Positions 1 through 9,000 of a stretch of 64,000 nt of DNA are shown in pieces. The position numbers were made by a program, and so were the translations under genes. The notes beneath the pieces are model-generated. The model was given only the letters and a program-made list of their open reading frames with translations. It was not told the DNA's origin and did not search any database. Position 1 is the stretch's first letter, and the number at the start of each line of letters is the position of its first letter. Source of the DNA: CAZHAX01 sp964530325 (lineage in GTDB: Bacteria > Chloroflexota > Anaerolineae > B4-G1); the NCBI GenBank assembly GCA_964530325.1, contig CAZHAX010000008.1, positions 1 through 64,000 of the forward strand. Reading direction: 5' to 3'.

Positions 1-280
1 AAGCCTCTAGAACGTCATCTGATGCGGATAGGGCCATGCGGGGATACAGACGCTCTCCAATGTCGAGAACCTTGTTGCTCCAGTCAGGTCCTCCTGAATA
101 GAGGTGAAAGCACGTGTCCACGAACTCTGTGTAGGCTTCCCACTTCCGGCGATTGAATCTGCTCTTGAACTCGTTCCGCAGGTCAGCAGCGGCTTTCCGC
201 CAGTACAGGAGAGAGGACAGGATGCCGGTGGCCAAAGCAGTCAGAAAGGATACCAGTATCTGCGCAAGAGTGCACTCCAT
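1..280 (-). CDS. Cassette-encoded membrane-anchored hypothetical protein (partial, C-terminus outside window)
   Basis: An open frame starts at ATG 280 on the minus strand, only about 29 bases after the cassette recombination core, and stays open to the window edge (93 codons visible). The N-terminus reads MECTLAQILVSFLTALATG and continues hydrophobic to about residue 27, giving one probable membrane helix. A charged, probably helical cytoplasmic segment follows, with RKAAADLRNEF and RRKWEAYTEF. The short 5' leader and lack of an obvious ribosome site are usual for integron cassettes. No family was recognised. The shape, one helix followed by a charged cytosolic region, resembles many small membrane proteins, so function is left open. 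Confidence 0.6.
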   Translation of the reverse strand, partial: MECTLAQILVSFLTALATGILSSLLYWRKAAADLRNEFKSRFNRRKWEAYTEFVDTCFHLYSGGPDWSNKVLDIGERLYPRMALSASDDVLEA

Positions 281-308
281 GGTTCTGACCTCACTGACTC
301 GTGGCGCC

Positions 309-437
309 GCCCAACGATTGGCGCATCAGCTGCGACCGAATGAGCCGGACCGACGCCGCTATTACCTACAGGATACTGAAGCGAAACCTGCTGCAATACC
401 GACCGAGTGAGGCGTCAGCTGCATGCGCGTGTTGGGT
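309..437 (-). other. attC recombination site of cassette 1
   Basis: Read on the minus strand, the site opens eight bases after the cassette 1 stop codon with R'' box ACCCAAC (437-431) and closes with R' box GTTGGGC (315-309). These match the attC consensus RYYYAAC ... GTTRRRY. Inside the R boxes the two arms align as GCGCATGCAGCTG against GCGCATCAGCTG, one carrying an extra base, as expected of L boxes with an extrahelical base in folded single-stranded attC. Total length is about 129 bp, within the known range. Crossover is expected between G315 and T314. Confidence 0.85.
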
Positions 438-444
438 GGCTCGC

Positions 445-1410
445 CTACGGCTCCTTGGCAGCATCAGGCGGCTGGTTCGCGTAGTGCCAGTCTTCCTCGC
501 GCAACACCCGCCACGGCCTGTGTCTGAACTGCGGCCAGTCAGGGCGGTTGCCCACGACTCCCATACGCTGCCAGATCAGCGTCATGTCGACAACGTACGC
601 CTGTGCCTCCTGCACGATCTCTGCTGTGAGTGCCAGCGAATCGTCCCAGAGTATCGAGCACGTGCCATTGAAGTAGAACTCGAAATGAGGCGTTATCTCC
701 TCGAATCGGCGCAATTGAAGAACATCTACTCCCATCATGACGAGCGAGACCTGATCCTCCAACTCGCTGATCCTCCTCAGCATTTCCTCAAGTGGTCGTC
801 GGATCTCCTGGATGTCGGCGAAACCAGAGATGGAAAGGCCATGCCGAAATGGGGCGTGTTCTGACATGAATGTGCGCTCTGACGGGCGCGCAAGATGGAA
901 GGCCTTCTTCACCTCAATCATCGCCTCCAGGTAGTCGCCCTGGAGGCGTCTTTCGTCAGCTGCCTGAAGATGTCCGCGGACAACCAAGTCTTCAATGAGC
1001 AGCAGCCTACTCACCGAGGCAAACTCGACGCCAAGGTAGTCGCTGGCGGTCTGGTCGAGGAAATCGCGAGCGTGGATGCGGCATCTTTGCGTGTCGTCAA
1101 GGGACGGCACAGAGGCGTGGTGCTTGATCTTGCCTCGTGTTGCGTTTAGGAAGTCAACCTGAGAGGCTAGGGGCAGCTTCTTGCTGGGGATGGCTTTGTC
1201 CACGCTCTTCATCAGGGGGAGCAAGCCCGCGTTCCTGTTGTGACTCACGGCGTGTTCCTCGACGACAGCTCTCACACAGTACTCAACTGCATCGTGGAAC
1301 TTGAGGACAGCCTGCATGAGTGCAAAGTTCGTCTGCTGGTCGAGCTCACGCTCTCCACTTAGGTAGAACTCCTTGGCGTATGTGAGAAGTCTCGCAGTCG
1401 CGTCTTTCAC
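445..1410 (-). CDS. Cassette 1 protein with possible HEPN-like domain
   Basis: A 321-aa protein fills the first cassette. The start is GTG 1410, about 44 bases inside the cassette, without a clear ribosome site. The N-terminal third is helical (KFHDAVEYCVRAVVEEH, residues about 37-53) and then has LNATRGKIKHHA near residues 88-99. That pairs an Arg with a His four residues later after a hydrophobic-Asn context, the R-x4-6-H pattern of HEPN RNase-type domains found in toxins and phage-defence proteins. The C-terminal half (from about residue 130) is rich in Glu/Arg helices and aromatic residues, with no recognised motif. The HEPN suggestion is inference from one short motif and predicted helicity. 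Cassette genes commonly encode toxins or defence functions, which fits but does not prove it. Confidence 0.7.
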   Translation of the reverse strand: MKDATARLLTYAKEFYLSGERELDQQTNFALMQAVLKFHDAVEYCVRAVVEEHAVSHNRNAGLLPLMKSVDKAIPSKKLPLASQVDFLNATRGKIKHHASVPSLDDTQRCRIHARDFLDQTASDYLGVEFASVSRLLLIEDLVVRGHLQAADERRLQGDYLEAMIEVKKAFHLARPSERTFMSEHAPFRHGLSISGFADIQEIRRPLEEMLRRISELEDQVSLVMMGVDVLQLRRFEEITPHFEFYFNGTCSILWDDSLALTAEIVQEAQAYVVDMTLIWQRMGVVGNRPDWPQFRHRPWRVLREEDWHYANQPPDAAKEP

Positions 1411-1448
1411 AGAAACTCAAGTGCACGTGCGGGAAGCAAAGGCCAGCC

Positions 1449-1455
1449 ACCCAAC
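1449..1455 (-). other. Cassette 1 start / attI-side recombination core
   Basis: The minus strand reads GTTGGGT, matching the GTTRRRY core, followed by GGC. This GTTGGGTGGC is the exact reverse complement of GCCACCCAAC, the R'' end of cassette 1's own attC about 1 kb away. That is what is expected if the circular cassette opened at its attC and inserted at attI here. The remaining attI is expected between here and about 1650. I could not delimit its accessory integrase-binding sites. Confidence 0.75.
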
Positions 1456-1540
1456 CTTATACTGGATGGCAATCCTGCCTTCTTCTCCCCCGCTCCGGCC
1501 TTATCGACTGCGCCACGGTCGCGTAGCGGGGCCTGGCGGC

Positions 1541-1568
1541 TTGCTATCAGCCGGGAATGCGGTATAGT
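1541..1568 (+). promoter_or_regulatory. Candidate promoter for the integron integrase
   Basis: TTGCTA at 1541-1546 and TATAGT at 1563-1568 are spaced by 16 bases, about 110 bases upstream of the integrase start. No LexA-type operator was recognised nearby, so SOS control, common for IntI genes, is not visible. Confidence 0.45.
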
Positions 1569-1680
1569 ATGCCCTGTTCGTCCCCGCCTCACGACCCCGG
1601 GGCTCCGCCCCACCCAAGGCCCTTCTACCAGTATACGCCGCTGCACGGCGATGTCAATACCCGCCCGAAAGGAGATCGCC

Positions 1681-2646
1681 ATGGCCTGGGACCAGACTGA
1701 GCTCATCGAGAAGCTTCGTGCTGCCGTCCGCCGCAAGCACTATTCCATCCGCACCGAGAAAAGCTACGTCCGTTGGGTCGAGCGCTATATCGACTTCCAC
1801 GAGGGGAAGAGCCCCCAGGAGATGGGCGCCGCCCACATCACTTCCTTCCTCACCCACCTGGCTGTCCACAGTAAGGTCGCTGCCGCCACCCAGAACCAGG
1901 CCCTCAACGCTGTCGTCTTCCTCTACCGCCACGTCCTGCACAAGGAACTCGATGAATCGATTGAGCTCACCCACGCCAAGCGGCCCAAACGCCTGCCCAC
2001 CGTCCTCACCCGCGAAGAAGCAGCCTCCGTCATCGCTATGCTCGAAGGAGCTAATAAGCTGATGGGGCAACTCCTCTACGGCAGCGGACTCCGCCTCATG
2101 GAATGCATGCGCCTTCGAGTCAAAGACATCGACTTCGCCCAGCGCCAGATCATCGTCCGCGATGGCAAGGGAATGAAAGACCGCGCTACTATGCTCCCCG
2201 ACGCCACCATCGCCCCCCTGCAGGATCACCTCCGCCGCGTCCGCGCCATCCACGATCGCGACCTGGCCGCAGGCCACGGCTCCGTCTACATGCCCACTGC
2301 CCTCGACCGCAAGTACCCCCTCGCCGCCAAAGAGTGGATCTGGCAGTACGTCTTTCCCGCCGCCAAGCTCTCAAAGGATCCCCGCTCTGGCTCGTTCCGC
2401 CGCCATCACCTCTCCGGCAGCAGCCTCCAGAGAGCCGTCAAGAAAGCAGCCCGGCTCGCCGCCATCCCCAAGCGCGTCAGCTGCCACACCCTTCGCCACA
2501 GCTTCGCCACCCACCTCCTCGAGAACGGCTACGATATCCGCACCGTCCAGGAGCTGCTCGGTCACAAGGACCTCAAGACCACCATGGTCTATACCCACGT
2601 CCTCAAGCGCGGCGGCCTCGCCGTTCGCAGCCCCCTCGATACCTAG
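1681..2646 (+). CDS. intI: Integron integrase, tyrosine recombinase (IntI family)
   Basis: A 321-aa tyrosine recombinase that catalyses attI x attC cassette insertion and excision. The N-terminal SAM-like core-binding domain (residues about 5-90) has HYSIRTEKSYVRWVERYI. The catalytic domain carries Arg138 in YGSGLRLMECMRLRV, a Lys in DGKGMKDR, the HTLRHSFATHLL box, LLGHKDLKTTMVYTHV and nucleophile Tyr304. The extra segment specific to IntI, absent from XerC/D, is present between patches II and III (about residues 205-245, with KEWIWQYVFPA). The ATG at 1681 is preferred over 1651 because an AAAGGAG site lies just upstream of it. All catalytic residues are intact, so the enzyme is probably active. 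The gene reads away from the cassettes as in other integrons. Confidence 0.93.
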   Translation: MAWDQTELIEKLRAAVRRKHYSIRTEKSYVRWVERYIDFHEGKSPQEMGAAHITSFLTHLAVHSKVAAATQNQALNAVVFLYRHVLHKELDESIELTHAKRPKRLPTVLTREEAASVIAMLEGANKLMGQLLYGSGLRLMECMRLRVKDIDFAQRQIIVRDGKGMKDRATMLPDATIAPLQDHLRRVRAIHDRDLAAGHGSVYMPTALDRKYPLAAKEWIWQYVFPAAKLSKDPRSGSFRRHHLSGSSLQRAVKKAARLAAIPKRVSCHTLRHSFATHLLENGYDIRTVQELLGHKDLKTTMVYTHVLKRGGLAVRSPLDT

Positions 2647-3016
2647 ACCGGCCGCAGAGCCGCCTGTGAGCTCCCGCCCACGGACGGAGTAGGAGTAGCA
2701 GTGCCAGGGCGTAGACCACCCCTAAGACGACCGCCAGCGCCAGCTGCCTGGGATTTCAGCCGATGCCCCATCGCCTGCGTCTCTGCCTGCCTGCTGGCCA
2801 GTCCGCATGCACCTTCAGCTCCTCTATGTACATCTCCCAGCGCGCCGAGCTTCCATCCATCGTCCCGCCTCGCATGGCTTAGGAGGAGCTCTGTAGCCTG
2901 TTCAGGGGGTATGTCCTGCACGGCGTAGATCGGCCGCTTCAGCCCGGCGCACCACTCGAGGCGGAAGCAGCCACCTGCGACTGTGCCGTCTCGCTGCGAC
3001 AGCGGAGAGGATCCCC
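2647..3016. other. 370-bp gap between integrase and glucan synthase gene; possible gene remnant
   Basis: No intact gene is convincing here. On the minus strand one frame reads protein-like text (LKRPIYAVQDIPPEQATELL, about 2872-2931), and a different frame then reads MYIEELKVHADWPAG followed by a stop. A hydrophobic stretch, LALAVVLGVVYALALLLLL, follows after that stop. This could be a small gene broken by a frameshift and a stop, or chance reading in GC-rich DNA. Confidence 0.25.
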
Positions 3017-6000
3017 TCACCCGAGCACCACCACAACCTCGTGCTCCCGCCGGTCGTCCCGCAGCGGAATCCCCTCCCCCGGGAGCACCCCCCCGTCTAG
3101 CTTCACCTCCCGCACTCCCCGGCATACCTTCTTCGGGTTCTCCACCCGGATCCGGTATAGCGTCTCTCCGAATCTATAGTCCACCTCGTATCCAGGCCAG
3201 TCGCTCGGAATGCACGGCTCCACGATCAGCGAATCACCCCTTCGCCGGACTCCCAGTATCGCCTCCAGCCCCAACCGGTACATCCACCCCGCCGAGCCCG
3301 TGTACCAGGTCCAGCCTCCGCGGCCCACATGCGGTGCCACGCTGTATACGTCCGCCGCCACCACATAAGGCTCAACCCGGTACCTGCCCGCTGTCTCCTC
3401 AGTGTCGCTGTGATAGACCGGGTTGAGCAGCCGGAATAGCTCGCCCGCCCGATCCCCCATCCCCAGCTTGGTGAATGCCCACACCGCCCACAGCGCAGCG
3501 TGCGTGTACTGCCCCCCATTCTCCCGAATACCCGGCGGATAACTCTTGATGTAGCCCGGGTCGCGCTCTGTCTTGTCGAAAGGCGGCTTGAACAGCAGCA
3601 GCAGGCCGTCCTCCTCCCGCACCAGCTCGTCGTCCACCGCCCGCATGGCGCAGGCCGCTCGGTCTGGATCGGCTGCCCCCGAGAGCACGCCCCACGACTG
3701 GGCCATCGAGGCGATTCGGCACTCCTCGTTGCTCGCCGACCCCAATGGACTGCCGTCATCGAAGTAGGCTCGCCTGTACCAGCTCCCATCCCAGGCCTGA
3801 TCCTCGATCGCCTGCCTCAGCTCCTCCGCCCGGGCCAGCAACGCCTCTGCCTGGCTTGGATCGCCCATCCGGCCGCAGATCGGAGCAAAACGCGTCAGGT
3901 TCGCGTAGAGGAACCAGCCCAGCCACACGCTCTCACCCTTGCCCCCCTCGCCCACCCGATTCATCCCGTCGTTCCAGTCGCCGCTCCCCATCAAGGGCAG
4001 GCCCCGCGCGCCGGCCGTGTCCCCCTTCCTGATCGCCCGCAGACAATGCTCGTAGAGCGAGCCACCCTCACCGGCCTCCTCGAAGTAACCGTACCGTTCC
4101 CGCTCCTGCGTCTCCAGCGTGTCCGCCGTGAGAAACGGGATCTCCTCATGCAGTATCGCCTCATCGCCCGTTGCCTCCACATACTGAGCAGTCACGTACG
4201 GCAGCCAGAGCAGATCGTCCGAGCACCTGGTGCGGACGCCGCGACCGCTGGGCGGGTGCCACCAATGAAGAACGTCGCCCTGCTCGAACTGGCGACTGGC
4301 CGCCCGCAGGATATGCTCCCGCGCCAGCTCGGGCGCCGCGCGTAGAACGCCCGTCACGTCCTGAAGCTGGTCCCGGAACCCATACGCGCCGCTCGATTGA
4401 TACAGCGCCGACCGCCCCCACAGCCGGCACGACACCGCCTGATAGAGTAGCCAGCCGTTCAGCAACACGTCCATCGCCCGGTCAGGCGTCCGCACTGTCA
4501 CCGTCCCCAGCAGGCGCTCCCACAGCTGCCTGGCCCCCTTCCAGGCCACGCCGACCTGCTTGGCGCTCCCATACTTGTCGATCAGCCTGAGCGCCTCGTC
4601 CCCATCGCGCCCCTGGCCAATCATGAAGAAGACCTCCTGCGTCTCCCCCGGCGCCAGATCCAGATGGATCTGCAGCACCGCGCACGGATCCACCCCGGGC
4701 CTCGTCGACGATGCCAGCCCCACCCGCCTCAGCGCGGCGGGCGCAGCCAGCGAACCTCGCCTGCCCAGGAACTCCGTGCGATCGCTCGTCAGCCCGTGTA
4801 GTTCCTTGCTCGCAGCTACGAAGGCGACGCGCCCTGCGAACTCCGTGCTGTACGTGTTCCTCGCTAGCAGCGCCCGCCGGTGTGGGTCTGCCTGCGGAAC
4901 TATGTACATCTCCGTCACCCCGCGGGACGTGCCCAGTACCCACTCGGCGTAGAACGTCGCCGTGATCCGCCGCACCCGGTCCCAGACGTTCTCCAGTCGC
5001 AGCTGCAGCACCTTCACCGGCCCGTCCGGCACCGCGAAGACGCGCAGCCGCTGCTTGAGCCCGTGGCTGTGGTGCTCGAACACAGAGTAGCCCGCGCCGT
5101 GACGCACCAGGTACGGAGCCTTGGCCGACGTCGGCAGCGGAGTCGGCGTCCATACCTCCGCTGTCTCCTCGTCCCGCAGGTAGAGCGCTTCGCTCGGCGG
5201 GTCGGACACCGGGTCGTTGTGCCAGGTCGTCAGACGATTCTCGCCGCTGTTCTCCACCCAGGTAAAGCCGCTGCCTGATTCCGAGATCACGAATCCCCCA
5301 TGCGGATTCGCCACCACGTTCACCCAGGGCGCCGGCGTCCGGCTGCCCGGCTCGAGATACATCACGTACTCCCGGCCGTCAGCGCTGAACCCGCCCCAAC
5401 CGTTGTCGAACAACAAGTCCTTGGGACGTTCAAGCCGCGGCGTCAGCTCGAACCCCTCCTGGCTTGGACGCACTGCGATCAGAGAGGGCAGCGGCGCCGG
5501 CGGGGCGGGGATACGGTCCAGCTGGGCTTCCAGCGAACCGTCATCCGCGGAGAGATCAGCCCTGGCCACAGTGCGCAGCAGCACCCGTTCCGCCTCGCCC
5601 ATCTGGCTGGCGTGCAGGAGAAACACCCCGCCCCGCTGCTCAATCCACTCGTCGCTGTTCATCCGGCGGATCAGCCGTTTCAGCTGCCCATGCAGCTCGT
5701 CGTTGTAGTCGCCTGGATGCTCGTTCAGGATTGCCAGGTCAACCAGCACCCCCCGCCTCCGCCAGTAGGCATGCGCCGCCAACACCTCGCGCACCAGCTC
5801 CATGCCCTCCTCGTCGCGTGTGCGAACCAGGACGATCGGGAAGTCGCCGGAGATGCCGAAGCCCCATAGCCCTGGCTGGCCCAGACTGTTGGCGGCAAGC
5901 GTGTCCTGAGAGGCGCGCAGCCCCGGCCCCGAAAGCACAACCGGAGACAGCAGTCGCTGGATGCGTTGCAGCTGGCCAGAGCTTATCTCCAGCCGCCGCA

Positions 6001-9000
6001 GCTCCAGCTCCGCCTGAGATCGGGCCTGATCGAAGGCCTGGCGGACATGATACCACTCGCGATAGCGGGACGCTCCTGCGATTACCGCCTGCCGCGAGCT
6101 GCCCGCCAACGTGATGAACGCCACCCGCGTTGTCGAGTGCGCCTCCAGGTCCAGTCGCTGCCCCAGCGACATCACTGGGTCCAGTGTCGCTCCGACTGTG
6201 CCCGTCAAGCCCGGCCCGTCCGATCGCAGCGCAGCCGGCGCTCTGGCCGTCCCGGCCCTCCCCAGGAATCGCGATCGACTCGTCTCGAAGGCTCCCGTCT
6301 CCTTGTACGCCGGCTCCGTCAACAGCATGTGCAGCAGGTAGACCGGCCCATCATCCGATGACCGGGGGCGCCGGCGGAACGCCACAGCATTGAGATGCGG
6401 AAGGTACTCGCTCTCGATGCGCATCTTGTTGAAAGCCGGATGGCGCGCATCCTCCCCCTGCGGTGCCAGCGCTACTTCGGCGTAACTCGTCAGCGTCAGC
6501 CGCCGCTCGCGTGCGCTGTGGTTCGTGATCGTCACCAGCCGGATCTCGGCATCGTCCCGCGGCGGCACCGTCACCTCCGTCGACATCGAGATCCCATAGT
6601 CGCGCCTCCGGAACTCCGCCATGTGAGCGTGAAAACGCACCTGCTGCATCGGCGAGCCGGCGTGCGTGGGCTGGCAAGTAGCTGACCACAGCGCACCCGT
6701 CCCCAGGTCCTGGACGTAGATCCACGTGCCCCAGTTCTGCTGCGTGATGTCGGGCCGCCAGCGCGTCAGCGCGTAGCCCTTCCAGGTGCTATACCCGCTT
6801 CCGCTCCCCGCCACCACCACGGAGTAGTCGCCGTTCGAAAGGAGATGTACCTCAGGCAGCGGCGCATCCATCGCCACGTCCCACGGCTCCACCGGTACGC
6901 TCGCCGGGGGCTTCAGCGCCACCCTCAGTTCCTCCGCATGCGGAGACTCCGTCTCTACCTCAGGAGAGACCTGCTCGTACAGGAGAAGGTCGGTTGCCTG
7001 CACCCGCAGATCGGCGTGGAAACGCCGTACCATCACGTTCTCCTCGAGTCTATTGACCAGCGAAACGAGCGACATGCCGTGGTGGTGCGCCATGTACGTC
7101 TGGGCGATGGCATACCGCTGCCCGGCCGGCACGTGCTCCGGTGTGAAGTCGATCGCCTCGTAGAAGCCATACCTGCCCAGCGTTCCCAGCCTCGCCAGAC
7201 GTCGGACGTTGTTCAACACCGCCCGAGGCGCGATCGGTAGGGCCAGGATGGAAGCATAGGGAGCGATCACCAGCTCTTCAGAAAGGCCACGCCGCAGCCC
7301 CAGCCCCGGCACCCCAAACCCGCTGTAGTGATAATCCCCCCCAGCATCCAACCGGTAGTAGGAGGACTCTGACATGCCCCATGGGACGTGCTGCTGCCTC
7401 CCGTACTCGATCTGCCGCTCGACCGCGGCCTTCATGCTCTGATCGAGCAGCGTACCCTCATGGTTCCGGATCAGGAGAAGCGGCATGAGGTACTCGAACA
7501 TGGAGCCGTTCCAGGATAGAAGAGTCCTGGTCCGTCCAACCTCCGTCAACGGCCTACCCAGGTGGAGCCAATGGCGCTGCGGAACGTCTCCCTTGGCGAT
7601 CGCCACGATGCTCGCAATCCGGGCCTCGGAAGCCAACAGGTCGTAGTGATAGGGATCGAGCCGGCCGGCGTCAAGGTTGTATCCGATGTGCAGCAGACTC
7701 GTGCGGCTATCGTACAAGAAGCGGAAGTCCATCCCCTCGAACAGCCTCTCCGCCTGGCCCGCCAGGTCCCGGTAGCTGTAGAGCAGCACCTCCGCAGCCA
7801 TCCGCGCCGATTCCAGATCCGCGCTCAGGCCTGTGCACCAGGATCTGCCGGCTTCGACCGCATCCCCCAAGCCCGATGAGTTCCCCAGCGCGGCCTGGAT
7901 CTCTCGCAGCGCGGCCTGCCCCGTCCTGCAGAGCGATCCCACCTGGGAAAGGCTCACCTCCGTCGGAAATCCATCCAGGAACGCCCGCCAGGCGTCGGCG
8001 ATATGCCCTTCGGCAGCCTCGCCGGACACCGCCTCCGGGGCCTGGCGCGCGGCCGCGAGCCAGGGAAGCAACAGGTCAATCTCACCCCGTAGGCTCTGGA
8101 TCTGGACCTGCGCCCGCTCAGACCATACCCGCAGATTGCCCAGAGTCTCGGCCTCCAGGCGCTCGGAGGCAGCGGCGATGATGCCCCTCAGCAGCTGGTC
8201 CGCCTCCGCCCAACCCTCGGCCGTCAGCCAGTCGAGCAGGTCGAGCCCGCCGCCGGGGCCGACCTCAGCGGACGGCACAAGCCCCATGACCCGATCCAGG
8301 AACTCCTGCCAGGATTCCAGCTCTGCGTCCAGACCCTTCGGCTCGATCTCCTTGACCGTCTCGTCCAGAACATAGAACGTGTCCACCAGCCCCTGCCATC
8401 GTTCGTGCCGCAGGATGGGCTCCCGGCTGATCTCCCTGCATCCCTGCCCCAGAGCCACCAGACAGGCCGCCAGATTCCCGCTGTCCACGACCGAGACGTA
8501 GCGGGGCGGCAGCGGCGCCAGCGACCTCGTGTCGTACCAGTTGAGCAGGTGCCCCCGGTACTTCTCCATCTGGACCAGCGTCTCGAAGGAGGCCCGCAGA
8601 CGGAGCGACAAGTTCATCGGCCCGATGTAGCCCAGGTCATATGCCCCCAGCACCGAGAGCAACCCCAGGCCAACGTTCGTCGGCGAGACCCTGTGAGCCA
8701 CCAGCCCCCGCGGGTGCTCCTCGAAATGGTCCGGCGGGAGCCAGCGATCATCCGGGCCCATGAAACGCTCGAAATAGAGCCAGGTCCGCCTCGCCAGGCA
8801 CCTCAGTTCCAGCTGCTCCCTCTCCGAGAGCTCCGTCCTCTTCGGCTCCAGAGGCTTGCTGAACCAGTAGGCAATGTAGGGCGAGACCAGCCAACCCAAC
8901 AGGACCGGAAGCGACGGCACTAGAGCCTCCGGCCTGAAGTAGGCCACCACCTCGCCCAGCATCAGAGCGATCAGCGACGCGCTCCACATGTGCCTCCATG

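Larger units (their letters stand above)
1..2646. mobile_element. Integron: integrase end plus first cassettes (continues left of window)
   Basis: Three parts fit the standard integron plan. An IntI-type tyrosine recombinase gene (1681-2646) reads rightward. A cassette junction with core GTTGGGT lies on its upstream side (1449-1455, minus strand). Two genes then read away from the integrase on the minus strand, separated by an attC-like imperfect palindrome (309-437). Cassette 1 runs from about 1454 to 315 (about 1.14 kb); cassette 2 starts at 314 and leaves the window. Ordinary chromosomal genes follow the integrase to the right, so this looks like a chromosomal (sedentary) integron. The array may continue beyond position 1. 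Confidence 0.82.

Noticed and set aside
309..437. attC read as belonging to a plus-strand cassette
   Set aside because: The R boxes are symmetric, but the minus-strand genes on both sides and the exact complement between the cassette 1 start and its R'' end fix the minus-strand orientation.
1651..1680. Upstream ATG of the integrase
   Set aside because: The AAAGGAG ribosome site lies after this ATG and immediately before the ATG at 1681.
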